A stretch of DNA of 64,000 nt from Planococcus koreensis (GTDB lineage: Bacteria; Bacillota; Bacilli; Bacillales_A; Planococcaceae). The stretch lies in contig NZ_RQII01000053.1 of the NCBI RefSeq assembly GCF_004761975.1, positions 1 to 64,000 on the forward strand. The letters run 5' to 3'. This document shows positions 8,734 through 16,465 of this stretch, piece after piece (the stretch's first letter is position 1; the number at the start of each line of letters is the position of its first letter). The notes beneath the pieces were generated by a model. It made no database searches. It saw only the letters and a list, made by a program, of their open reading frames with translations, and was not told where the DNA came from. A program made the translations under genes and the position numbers.

Positions 8734-9882
8734 TTACAAGCCCATCCGTTTGGCAATGATCGTCTTCATGATTTCGTTGGAGCCGGCGTAAATCGCAGCC
8801 ACCGGGATATCCCGATAACGGCGCGCAATTTTGTATTCCTCCATATAGCCGTAGCCGCCGTGAAGCTGCATGCATTCGCCCGCAATCTTTTTGGCGGTGT
8901 CCGTCAGCCAGTATTTCGCCATCGACACTTTCGAAACGATGTCTTTGCCCGCCATATGGTCTTCGATGAGCGATTCCAGGAAGGAATGGCCCAATTCGAT
9001 TTCAGTGGCCATTTCAACTAGCTTAAACTGCGAATTCTGGAATGAGCCGATCGGTTTGCCGAACACTTTTCTTGATTTGACGTAATCCAAAGTCATTTCA
9101 AGCATATCTTCCGAAGCCGTCTGGGCAGCAAGCGCCACTACCAGACGTTCTTGCTGCAATTTTTCCATTAAATATGTAAAGCCTTTATTTTCCTCGCCGA
9201 TGAGGTTTTCGACCGGCACGACACAATCCTCAAAATACAGCTCAGACGTGTCTTGCGCATGAAGCCCAACTTTATCGAGCTTGCGCCCTTTCGTGAAGCC
9301 AGGCATGCCTTCTTCGACCATAAGCAGTGAAATCCCGCGATGCTTCGGCTCCGCTTTCGGGTCGGTTTTGACTACGACCACCACATGCGTGGAATTGATG
9401 CCGTTGGTAATGAAGGTCTTCTGGCCATTGACGATGTAATTGCTGCCATCGCGCACGGCAGTAGCCGAAATATTGGCCAAGTCGGACCCTGCACCCGGTT
9501 CAGTCATAGCGATTGCAGTGATAAACTCACCCGACACACAGCCCGGCAGCCAGCGCTGCTTCTGTTCTTCCGTACCGTATGCTTCAATATAAGGCACCGT
9601 AATGTCATTGTGGAGGCCGACACCCGTCAAACTGGCGCCTACCCGTTCCATTTCTTCCCCGATAATCACCGCGTAACGGAAATCAAGGCCGAGGCCGCCG
9701 TATTGTTCTTCAACTTGCGGGCATAAAAAGCCCATATCGCCCAAGCGCTTCCAGAACGATTTCGGTATCAGGTGGTCTTTCTCCCATTGGTCGTATTGCG
9801 GAACCGCTTCTTTCTCCAGAAATTTGCGGAGTGATTTGCGGAACATTTCATGCTCTTGTTCTTCAAAACGATATTTCGCCAT
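8734..9882 (-). CDS. Acyl-CoA dehydrogenase (LCAD/isovaleryl-CoA dehydrogenase-like)
   Basis: A 382-residue FAD flavoenzyme introducing the alpha-beta double bond of acyl-CoA. AMTEPGAGSDLANI is the flavin/substrate signature. The C-terminal IYAGSNEIMK lacks the Glu that is catalytic in MCAD/SCAD (IYEGT), but ASEDMLEMT in helix G supplies the acidic residue used by LCAD and isovaleryl-CoA dehydrogenases, so that subgroup is favoured. Second member of the unit with the downstream CoA-transferase; no intergenic bases separate them. Electrons would pass to ETF, which is not encoded in this window. Confidence 0.92.
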   Translation of the reverse strand: MAKYRFEEQEHEMFRKSLRKFLEKEAVPQYDQWEKDHLIPKSFWKRLGDMGFLCPQVEEQYGGLGLDFRYAVIIGEEMERVGASLTGVGLHNDITVPYIEAYGTEEQKQRWLPGCVSGEFITAIAMTEPGAGSDLANISATAVRDGSNYIVNGQKTFITNGINSTHVVVVVKTDPKAEPKHRGISLLMVEEGMPGFTKGRKLDKVGLHAQDTSELYFEDCVVPVENLIGEENKGFTYLMEKLQQERLVVALAAQTASEDMLEMTLDYVKSRKVFGKPIGSFQNSQFKLVEMATEIELGHSFLESLIEDHMAGKDIVSKVSMAKYWLTDTAKKIAGECMQLHGGYGYMEEYKIARRYRDIPVAAIYAGSNEIMKTIIAKRMGL

Positions 9883-9901
9883 TTCCAGTTCCCCCTATCG
9901 T

Positions 9902-10672
9902 TTATTTCGGCTGCATGCGGATTGCTCCGTCAAGGCGGATCACTTCACCGTTCAGCATAGTATTTTCCAACATGCTCTGCACCAATTGGGCATATTCTGC
10001 CGGCCGGCCGAGGCGCGCCGGAAATGGCACAGCACGGGACAGCGACTCGATTGCCGCATCCGGCAAGCCGTCAACCATCGGCGTCTGCATCAGTCCTGGC
10101 GCAATTGCCAGGACGCGGATGCCATCGCGCGCAAGTTCACGTGCAATCGGCAGCGTCATTGACACGACGCCGCCTTTCGAAGCGCTATAGGCAGCTTGTC
10201 CGATCTGCCCTTCATACGCAGCCACTGAAGCCGTCGAAATGATGACGCCACGCTCCCCTTCGTCATTCGGCGTATTTTGCTGCATCGCTGCAGCTGCCAC
10301 GCGGATGACGTTGAATGTACCGACCAAGTTCACTTGGATGACTTTTTCAAATTGGCTGAGGTCGATCGGCGCGCCTTTCGAAACGACTTTGCCAGGCGTC
10401 CCTATACCTGCACAATTGACAACTGCATTGATTGAACCGAAGCGTCCAACCGCTTCCGCAAAATTCTTTTCCACTTGTGCCGCATCGGCCACATTCGTCT
10501 CAAAATAAGCGGCTGTTTCTTCCCCGAGCTCCGCAACAAGCGCAAGTGCCCGTTCTTTGTTCAAATCAAAGATGGCCGCTTTGCCGCCACCTGCTGCAAT
10601 ACGGCGGACTGTCGCCTCCCCGAGGCCAGAAGCCCCTCCAGTCACAACTGCTTTGACATCTGAAAATTTCAT
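9902..10672 (-). CDS. Short-chain dehydrogenase, 3-hydroxyacyl-CoA dehydrogenase type II-like
   Basis: A 256-residue SDR with the cofactor motif TGGASGLGEA at the N terminus, NCAGIG, a catalytic serine in ISTASVAAYEG and the YSASKGG active site. The acidic residue after the second strand (FDLNKE) indicates NAD preference. The sequence layout resembles HSD10-type 3-hydroxyacyl-CoA dehydrogenases, which fits its place between thiolase and acyl-CoA dehydrogenase. Substrate is inferred from context; a generic SDR remains possible. Confidence 0.87.
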   Translation of the reverse strand: MKFSDVKAVVTGGASGLGEATVRRIAAGGGKAAIFDLNKERALALVAELGEETAAYFETNVADAAQVEKNFAEAVGRFGSINAVVNCAGIGTPGKVVSKGAPIDLSQFEKVIQVNLVGTFNVIRVAAAAMQQNTPNDEGERGVIISTASVAAYEGQIGQAAYSASKGGVVSMTLPIARELARDGIRVLAIAPGLMQTPMVDGLPDAAIESLSRAVPFPARLGRPAEYAQLVQSMLENTMLNGEVIRLDGAIRMQPK

Positions 10673-10690
10673 CTATGCTGCCCCTTTCTT

Positions 10691-11839
10691 CTATAAACGT
10701 TCAATAATTGTCGCGTTCGCCATGCCCATCCCTTCGCAGATTGCCAGCAAGCCGTAGCGCCCGCCGCTGCGTTCAAGCTCGTGCAGCAGCGACACCATAA
10801 GTTTTGTGCCGGTTGCACCGAGTGGATGCCCAAGTGCGATGGCACCGCCATTGACATTCAATTTTTCCGGGTCGCCGCCCGTTTCCACCAGCCACGCCAA
10901 TGGCACTGGGGCAAAAGCTTCGTTCACTTCGTAGCGGTCCATATCGCCGATTTCCAGCTTCGCTTTTTCAAGCACTTTCTTCGTTGCGGCAATCGGCCCC
11001 GTCAGCATCAACGTCGGATCAGAACCGACGACTGACCGGGCAATGATACGGGCTTTCGGCTGCAAGCCGAGTTCGTCCGCTTTTTCACGGGACATCAACA
11101 ATACCGCCGATGCGCCGTCGCTCATTTGGCTGGCATTGCCTGCTGTAATGACGCCATTTTCCTGGAACACCGTCTTCAGGCCAGCCAAAACCTCCATTGT
11201 CGTTCCCGGTCGCGGCCCTTCGTCAACAGATACTAAGCGCTTTTCCCCGTTCTCGCTTTCTACCGGGATAGCCGCAATCTCCTTTTCGTAGAAACCGTTA
11301 TCGATGGCCCGCTGCGCACGCTTGTGGCTTTCGACCGCGTAAGCATCCAATTGCTCCCGCGTAAAACCCCATTTTTCTGAGATGCGTTCAGCCGACAGCC
11401 CCTGGTTGATGATTTCGTATTGCGCAGTTAATTTTCCGCTCGGCTTCGCGCCTTGCATATTCGAGAACATCGGTACGCGCGTCATGCTTTCCACTCCACC
11501 GGCGATGACGATTTCCATATCACCTGCCAATATTGCTTGCGCACCGAAATGGACCGCCTGCTGGCTCGAGCCGCATTGCCGGTCGATTGTCACACCCGGC
11601 ACATAATCCGGGAATCCAGCGATTAAAGCCGCGGTCCGCGCAACATTGCCGCCTTGTTCGCCCACTTGCGAAACACAGCCTAAAATCACATCTTCCACCA
11701 TGCCTTTTTGCACGCCGGCTCGTGCTACCAATTCCTCCAGCACGAGTGCTGCCAATTCATCCGGCCGTGTTTCTGCAAACATGCCTTTGCGGCGTCCGAC
11801 TGCCGAACGCACCCCTTCAATAATGACCACTTCTCTCAT
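10691..11839 (-). CDS. Acetyl-CoA C-acyltransferase (thiolase II family)
   Basis: A 382-residue thiolase for the final carbon-carbon cleavage of beta-oxidation. The nucleophilic Cys is in DRQCGSSQQA (about residue 88), and the catalytic His is in GGAIALGHPLGATG. The usual C-terminal CxG motif appears as CEGMG. The ATG at 11839 follows GGGGTG with five bases of spacing; the frame extends 11 codons upstream without a good ribosome site. First gene of the operon; a FadR-type operator and a cre box lie just upstream. Confidence 0.94.
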   Translation of the reverse strand: MREVVIIEGVRSAVGRRKGMFAETRPDELAALVLEELVARAGVQKGMVEDVILGCVSQVGEQGGNVARTAALIAGFPDYVPGVTIDRQCGSSQQAVHFGAQAILAGDMEIVIAGGVESMTRVPMFSNMQGAKPSGKLTAQYEIINQGLSAERISEKWGFTREQLDAYAVESHKRAQRAIDNGFYEKEIAAIPVESENGEKRLVSVDEGPRPGTTMEVLAGLKTVFQENGVITAGNASQMSDGASAVLLMSREKADELGLQPKARIIARSVVGSDPTLMLTGPIAATKKVLEKAKLEIGDMDRYEVNEAFAPVPLAWLVETGGDPEKLNVNGGAIALGHPLGATGTKLMVSLLHELERSGGRYGLLAICEGMGMANATIIERL

Positions 11840-11866
11840 TTTTACACCCCATCTATATTTATTCTT

Positions 11867-11882
11867 CTGCAAGCGTTTCCAA
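11867..11882 (-). promoter_or_regulatory. Candidate cre (CcpA) site of the acyl-CoA operon
   Basis: The minus strand reads TTGGAAACGCTTGCAG, matching the cre consensus WTGNAANCGNWNNCWW at all but the last base. It lies between the promoter and the thiolase ATG, a position where CcpA acts as a roadblock. Repression by preferred sugars is therefore predicted. Confidence 0.7.
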
Positions 11883-11892
11883 TTCCCTGAAT

Positions 11893-11910
11893 TGAATGAC
11901 TATTCACTCA
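11893..11910 (-). promoter_or_regulatory. FadR (YsiA)-type operator
   Basis: TGAATGACTATTCACTCA matches the Bacillus FadR palindrome TGAATGAMTANTCATTCA with one mismatch. It covers the -10 region of the predicted promoter. In Bacillus, FadR represses beta-oxidation genes and is released by long-chain acyl-CoA, which fits the operon content. Confidence 0.8.
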
Positions 11911-11927
11911 TTAAAATTATTGTACAA
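11899..11927 (-). promoter_or_regulatory. Promoter of the acyl-CoA degradation operon
   Basis: On the minus strand TTGTAC (11922-11927) and AATAGT (11899-11904) are 17 bp apart. Both boxes are imperfect, but the overlap with the FadR palindrome supports a promoter here. Confidence 0.5.
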
Positions 11928-11949
11928 GAGTTCATTGGCAAATGCCATA

Positions 11950-11982
11950 CAAAAAATCCCGCAGAAACTTCTGCGGGATTTG
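11950..11982 (-). terminator. Rho-independent terminator of the osmoprotectant ABC operon
   Basis: On the minus strand AATCCCGCAGAA pairs with TTCTGCGGGATT, followed by TTTTTTG. It begins five bases after the stop of the substrate-binding protein gene. Confidence 0.9.
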
Positions 11983-11986
11983 TGCG

Positions 11987-12895
11987 TTATTCTTCAATTA
12001 ATCCTTTTTCCAAAAGGAACTCGCGTGCAACATCGCTTGCCACTTCCTGATCGACGTCCACTTTCGCATTCATCGCGAGCATTTCCTCTTCAGAGATCTG
12101 CCCTGCCAAACCTTTCAGCACTTCCTCAAGTTCCGGATACTCTTCAAGCGTATCCATGCGAACGACTGGCGCCGCATCGTATTTCGGGAAGAATGATTTA
12201 TCGTCTTCGGTCGTTTCCAAATCGAATAATCCGATTCGGCTGTCTGTTGTAAAGGCTGGGATGACATCCACATCGCCATTTTTCACAGCTTCGTACATGA
12301 TTGCCGGATCGAAGCTTTCAGTTGCGGAGAAATTGAACGGATATGTTTTGATCATGTCATCAAACCCATCGCCTTGGCGTTCGTAGAATGGATGCGGAGC
12401 GCCGAATGACATATCTTCCGTTTTGGAGATCTCAGCAAGCTCAGAATATGTTTTCGCGTCATAGCCGCTGTCTTTTGAATACGCCAGCGTATAGCCGTTT
12501 TCGAATCCAAGAGGCTCAAGCCATGTCGCACCTAAGGTTTCTTCATAGCCGGCACGCACGCGTTCCAGCACCTCTTCTGAAGACTGGCCAGGTTTCGACT
12601 CTTCTTTCAATACGTCTTTCAAGCCTGTGCCTGTGTATTCAACGTACATATCGATGTCCCCTTTTTCCAAGGCAGGGGTCAGTATGGCAACTTCACCAAG
12701 GCCATCTTCGTACTCTACTGTATAGTCCGAATTCGCTTCAATATACTGGCCGAGAATATGAGGCAAAATGTATTGCTCTGTCCACGGCTTACCGCCGATG
12801 ACAATCGGATCCGACGCGCTTCCGCCCGAATCTCCGCCGCATCCCGCTAAAACCGCTGATGCCGCCAATAAAATCACTGCAGCTGATTTCTTCAT
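11987..12895 (-). CDS. Osmoprotectant ABC transporter substrate-binding lipoprotein (OpuC/OsmF type)
   Basis: A 302-residue lipoprotein with a hydrophobic signal peptide and lipobox LAGC near residue 18, so it is anchored to the outer face of the membrane. The mature part opens with IVIGGKPWTEQYI and contains YVEYTGTGL, features of the glycine betaine/choline/carnitine-binding family. Third gene of an ATPase-permease-binding protein operon. The ligand cannot be fixed from sequence: betaine, choline, carnitine and related quaternary amines are candidates, and ergothioneine-type importers share this fold. Confidence 0.88.
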   Translation of the reverse strand: MKKSAAVILLAASAVLAGCGGDSGGSASDPIVIGGKPWTEQYILPHILGQYIEANSDYTVEYEDGLGEVAILTPALEKGDIDMYVEYTGTGLKDVLKEESKPGQSSEEVLERVRAGYEETLGATWLEPLGFENGYTLAYSKDSGYDAKTYSELAEISKTEDMSFGAPHPFYERQGDGFDDMIKTYPFNFSATESFDPAIMYEAVKNGDVDVIPAFTTDSRIGLFDLETTEDDKSFFPKYDAAPVVRMDTLEEYPELEEVLKGLAGQISEEEMLAMNAKVDVDQEVASDVAREFLLEKGLIEE

Positions 12896-12908
12896 TTCTT
12901 TTCCCCCT

Positions 12909-13547
12909 TTAAAGTTTCAATCCTTTAGGCGTCGCACGCTTCTCAATCCATTTTAGAATGAGGTCAAAGCCGATGGCAAGCAACGCAACCGGCAAGGCTC
13001 CTGCCAGCACCAAGGAATTATTATACGATTGCAGCCCGCGGTAAATGATGTCGCCAAGGCCGCCGGCACCGACGAATGTCGCAAGTGTGGCAATTCCGAC
13101 TGTCAACACGGTTGCGGTCCGGATTCCCGCCATAATAAAAGGCAGCGCGAGCGGCAATTCGATCTGCCGCAGAATCTGCGTGCGCGTCATGCCCATGCCT
13201 CTCCCTGCTTCAATAATTGAGCCGTCGACACCAGTAATCCCCGTATACGTGTTGCGCAAAATCGGCAGCAGCGCATAAATGATCAACGCAATCAATGCCG
13301 TCGGCGAGCCGATGCCGAGAATCGGCACCAGAAATCCGAACAGCGCCAAACTTGGAATCGTCTGAAAAACCGCTGTCACTCCGATGATAGGTTCGGCGTA
13401 TTTCCGGTAGCGCGCAATGAGGATGCCTGTTGGCAAAGCTAACGCCACGCCGACTGCCACAGCTACGAAAGACAAATAAATATGCTCTAAAAACGCACTT
13501 TGGATCATGTCTTGCCGAGTCGATAATGTATTAAGGAAATTATTCAT
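12909..13547 (-). CDS. Osmoprotectant ABC transporter permease (OpuCB-like)
   Basis: A 212-residue integral membrane protein with about five to six hydrophobic segments and a binding-protein-dependent permease EAA-type loop around GRGMGMTRTQILRQIELP. Its ATG overlaps the stop of the ATPase gene by 4 bp. OpuB/OpuC systems usually have two permeases flanking the binding protein; here only one is present, so the transporter probably uses a homodimeric permease. Confidence 0.9.
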   Translation of the reverse strand: MNNFLNTLSTRQDMIQSAFLEHIYLSFVAVAVGVALALPTGILIARYRKYAEPIIGVTAVFQTIPSLALFGFLVPILGIGSPTALIALIIYALLPILRNTYTGITGVDGSIIEAGRGMGMTRTQILRQIELPLALPFIMAGIRTATVLTVGIATLATFVGAGGLGDIIYRGLQSYNNSLVLAGALPVALLAIGFDLILKWIEKRATPKGLKL

Positions 13548-14512
13548 CCGACAGCACCTTCTTCCTTGCGGAGCGCTGCCCTTAGCAGATCATGTTCTGA
13601 AACGTAGCCGATTACGCGGTCTTCATCCACAACTGCAAGCCGGCTATGCTGGCTCTTTTCAAGCTCGAGCACCGCTTCTTCGATAGTTGCACCAGAAGAA
13701 ATCTTCTGGGCGTCGCCGCTCCATTCAAGCGCAAACAAGCCGGCAAACTCTTTCAATTTCTTCTCGCCGAATACTCGTTGGCGCTCGATCCGTTCCGTAC
13801 CGATAAAATTCCGGACAAAATCATTTGCGGGTTCAGCTACCAGCTCGTCCGGTGTGCCAATCTGCTCCACTTGCCCGGCACGCATGACCACGATGGTATC
13901 CGCGATTTTCAATGCTTCGTCCATGTCATGCGTGACGAAGACGATGGTTTTTTGGATTTCCCGCTGCAAATTCTGCAGTTCGCCCTGCAGCTGTTCCCGG
14001 CTGATCGGGTCAAGCGCAGAGAACGGTTCATCCATCAGAATGATGTTCGGGTCACCCGCAAGCGCGCGCACGACTCCGACGCGTTGCTGCTGGCCGCCGC
14101 TCAATTCAAGCGGATAGCGCTCCAAATACACTTCCGGATCCAGTCCGGTAAGCGCCAGCAATTCGCGAACGCGCTGGTCCGTCTTGTCTTTTGCCCAGCC
14201 TCGAAGCCTGGGAACAAGGGAAACATTGTCCGCAATCGTCATGTGCGGAAACAGCCCGATGCGCTGGATGACATAACCGATCGATCTGCGCAGCTCAACT
14301 TCCTCTAAATCCGTTATCGGCTTTTCGTCAATATAGATTTCCCCTTCACTTGGCTTTTCCAGTTTGTTGATCATCTTCATCAACGTGGTTTTGCCGCAGC
14401 CGCTGGGGCCGATGATGGCAGTCAACCGATGAGCCGGCAAGGTAAGGGATACCTCTTTCAGCGCTTCCGTGCCGTCCGGAAACCTTTTCGTAACATTGTC
14501 AAAGCGAATCAC
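13544..14512 (-). CDS. Osmoprotectant ABC transporter ATP-binding protein with CBS region (OpuCA-like)
   Basis: A 322-residue ATPase. The Walker A GPSGCGKTT (about residues 36-44), signature LSGGQQQRV, and Walker B IILMDEPFSALD are intact, followed by the H-loop VTHDMDEA. The last ~70 residues (RLAVVDEDRVIGYVSEHDLL) form a CBS-like segment, which in OpuA-type ATPases senses ionic strength. First gene of the operon, coupled by overlap to the permease. Osmotic regulation of activity is inferred from the family. Confidence 0.92.
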   Translation of the reverse strand: MIRFDNVTKRFPDGTEALKEVSLTLPAHRLTAIIGPSGCGKTTLMKMINKLEKPSEGEIYIDEKPITDLEEVELRRSIGYVIQRIGLFPHMTIADNVSLVPRLRGWAKDKTDQRVRELLALTGLDPEVYLERYPLELSGGQQQRVGVVRALAGDPNIILMDEPFSALDPISREQLQGELQNLQREIQKTIVFVTHDMDEALKIADTIVVMRAGQVEQIGTPDELVAEPANDFVRNFIGTERIERQRVFGEKKLKEFAGLFALEWSGDAQKISSGATIEEAVLELEKSQHSRLAVVDEDRVIGYVSEHDLLRAALRKEEGAVG

Positions 14513-14591
14513 TGCATCCGCCCCTTTCCACCCGATTTCTTGATGCTTATTTCTTTACCCTTATTCAAGGCGCGCTACTCCTGCGCGAAAC

Positions 14592-16232
14592 TTATTTCGG
14601 CGGCGCTTGAAGCGATTTTATTTTTTGGGTCAATTCGGTAAAACGGCTGTCGAGCGCGGCATATTCTTCGCCTCCCGGCTTCATAAAACTCAGTTTGCCG
14701 AGAACCGCTTGACGCTCTGTCTCCAATTGCAGAAAATCGCTTTCAACGTGTTCAGCTTTCTTGCCCGACCATCGGGCATAGCCGCTTTCGTATTTCGTCA
14801 GTTTGCCGCTTTCGAACACCAATAGCCTGTCTGCCAGCCTTTCCATGAAAAAGCGATCATGCGTGGCAATTAAAAGCGTCCCCGGAAATGCAGCTAGGGT
14901 CTTCTCCAATTGCTCTCTCGAAGGGAGATCCAAATGGTTTGTCGGCTCGTCAAGCACAAGTACATTGCATTCAGCGAGCATGAACTCCATCAACTTCAAT
15001 TTCACCCGCTCGCCCATGCTCATATGGCGGACTGGTTCGTTCCAATGCTGTTTCCCAAAGCCCAAATTAGCCATCAAAGTACGTACCTCGCCTTGCCGTT
15101 CAAAACTCACGGTTTTGAACAATTGGGCTGGTGTTTCATCTTCAGGCAAATCCAAAACATCCTGGCTCAAATACCCCACCTTCATGCCTTCTGTCCGCCA
15201 AAATTCACCCATATATTCCGTTTCATCCATCAGCATACGGAAAAAAGTGGATTTCCCGCTGCCGTTCGGGCCGACCAGCCCGACCCGTTCTCCATGCTGC
15301 ACAGTAAAGGATACACCACTGAACAACACCCGGCTCCCAAAAGTTTTTTCGACATTTTTCAATTCCATTACACGCCGGCCTTTTTTGGCAGCGCCGCTGA
15401 TTTCAAATTTCACTGCCGCATCATCTTCAGGCTGTTCTACGTGCTCTTTTTCCAGCTCCGCTTCCAGCCGCTTTCGCTTGCTGCGGATCTGGACATCCAT
15501 CCGCTTTGCTTTTGACCGGTAAAATTCCTTAAATCCGTCCTGCTTTGTGGATTCCGCATGCGCTTTGCCGGACCATGACCGGAGTTCGGAGATTTGTTGT
15601 CCGACACTTGCAATCCGGGCTTGCTGCTTGTCGTATTTCCGCTGTTGCGTTAACTTCCGATGTTCTTTCGCCTTTCGGGAATCGCTGTAATTCCCTTCGC
15701 TGACGATCAGATTCCCAGCTTCTAATTCCCAGATGTGCGTAGCAACTTCATCCAAAAAATATCGGTCATGCGACACGATAAGCTGGGTGCCTTCATATTT
15801 TTTTAATTGGTCTGTAACAAGCTGAATGCTCTCGGCATCAAGGTGGTTCGTCGGTTCATCCAGCAGCAGGATCTCCGCTTTTTGTGCCAGCGTCCGCACC
15901 AAACGCAGCTTGATCGCTTCTCCTCCACTAAGCTGAACGCGCTTTTCCGGAACCTTCCATTGCATTTCAAGTTTCCGGCTGTCTATAGTGGCGGCGGCGT
16001 ATTCCAATCCGACATTTTCTTGTTCCATATAAGCGATTGATGGTTCCGCACCCAGCCATCGGACGCCAGCTCCTCCTTCAGCCACTCCTTTCAGAAGCGA
16101 CGATTTCCCTGCACCATTCGGCCCCACAATGCCGATGCGCGCACCTTCTGGAATTTCCGCACGAATGTCTTTCAATACCGTTCGGTCGCCGTATTGAATG
16201 GATAATTTATTTAATCTACCACGTATGGCCAT
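14592..16232 (-). CDS. vmlR: ABC-F ribosome-protection ATPase, VmlR-like
   Basis: A 546-residue cytosolic protein with two ABC domains and no membrane segments. Walker A motifs GPNGAGKSS (domain 1) and GPNGSGKST (domain 2), signatures LSGGEAIKLR and MSMGERVKLK, and LDEPTNHLD in both halves are intact. The linker is long and basic, and the C-terminal extension resembles B. subtilis VmlR (virginiamycin M/lincosamide/pleuromutilin resistance). It would displace drugs from the ribosomal exit tunnel region. The ATG follows AAGGGGG. A classic attenuator sits directly upstream, which strongly supports an antibiotic-responsive resistance role rather than a housekeeping EttA/Uup function. Drug range is unknown. 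Confidence 0.88.
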   Translation of the reverse strand: MAIRGRLNKLSIQYGDRTVLKDIRAEIPEGARIGIVGPNGAGKSSLLKGVAEGGAGVRWLGAEPSIAYMEQENVGLEYAAATIDSRKLEMQWKVPEKRVQLSGGEAIKLRLVRTLAQKAEILLLDEPTNHLDAESIQLVTDQLKKYEGTQLIVSHDRYFLDEVATHIWELEAGNLIVSEGNYSDSRKAKEHRKLTQQRKYDKQQARIASVGQQISELRSWSGKAHAESTKQDGFKEFYRSKAKRMDVQIRSKRKRLEAELEKEHVEQPEDDAAVKFEISGAAKKGRRVMELKNVEKTFGSRVLFSGVSFTVQHGERVGLVGPNGSGKSTFFRMLMDETEYMGEFWRTEGMKVGYLSQDVLDLPEDETPAQLFKTVSFERQGEVRTLMANLGFGKQHWNEPVRHMSMGERVKLKLMEFMLAECNVLVLDEPTNHLDLPSREQLEKTLAAFPGTLLIATHDRFFMERLADRLLVFESGKLTKYESGYARWSGKKAEHVESDFLQLETERQAVLGKLSFMKPGGEEYAALDSRFTELTQKIKSLQAPPK

Positions 16233-16261
16233 AGCGTAATGCCCCCTTATATAGAGGAATT

Positions 16262-16357
16262 AAAAAATCCCTCCGATTTCTTAGTCGGAAGGATTCGCAT
16301 GCCCAAATAAGCCGTTAAACGGCGGAAAACCTTTTTTAAAAATGGGCAGACGAATCC
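16262..16357 (-). promoter_or_regulatory. Transcription attenuator upstream of vmlR
   Basis: On the minus strand, segment A (16343-16357, GGATTCG..TGCCCA) can pair with segment B (16291-16305, TGGGCA..CGAATCC) as an antiterminator. A small GCCGT/ACGGC hairpin lies inside its loop. The end of B overlaps the 5' arm of a terminator (16262-16295, AATCCTTCCGA with TCGGAGGGATT, then TTTTT). A ribosome covering A would favour termination; one stalled earlier would favour readthrough. This is the architecture of drug-induced attenuators of ABC-F and erm genes. Confidence 0.85.
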
Positions 16358-16422
16358 AATTTCTGTTTTACCAAGATTTTTGGTTTTTTAGAAAAAGGAT
16401 CAGTTATCCATCGGCCACCCAT
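16336..16422 (-). CDS. Candidate 28-residue leader peptide of the vmlR attenuator
   Basis: A short frame (ATG at 16420-16422, TAA at 16336-16338) begins MGGRWITDPF and ends SSAHF. Its last codons span antiterminator segment A exactly, so full translation would mask A and cause termination. The start has a purine-rich AAGGGAAG immediately before it, closer than ideal, and an alternative 15-codon frame starting 26 bases upstream ends at the TGA just inside this one. The attenuator is more secure than the identity of the peptide. Confidence 0.5.
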   Translation of the reverse strand: MGGRWITDPFSKKPKILVKQKLDSSAHF

Positions 16423-16465
16423 CTTCCCTTCGGTTTAATAAGTCCATACTATCACATTATTCTTT

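Noticed and set aside
14803-15522. Long plus-strand frames opposite vmlR (239 and 201 codons)
   Set aside because: Complement of conserved ABC-F coding sequence; no start signals and no recognisable domain.
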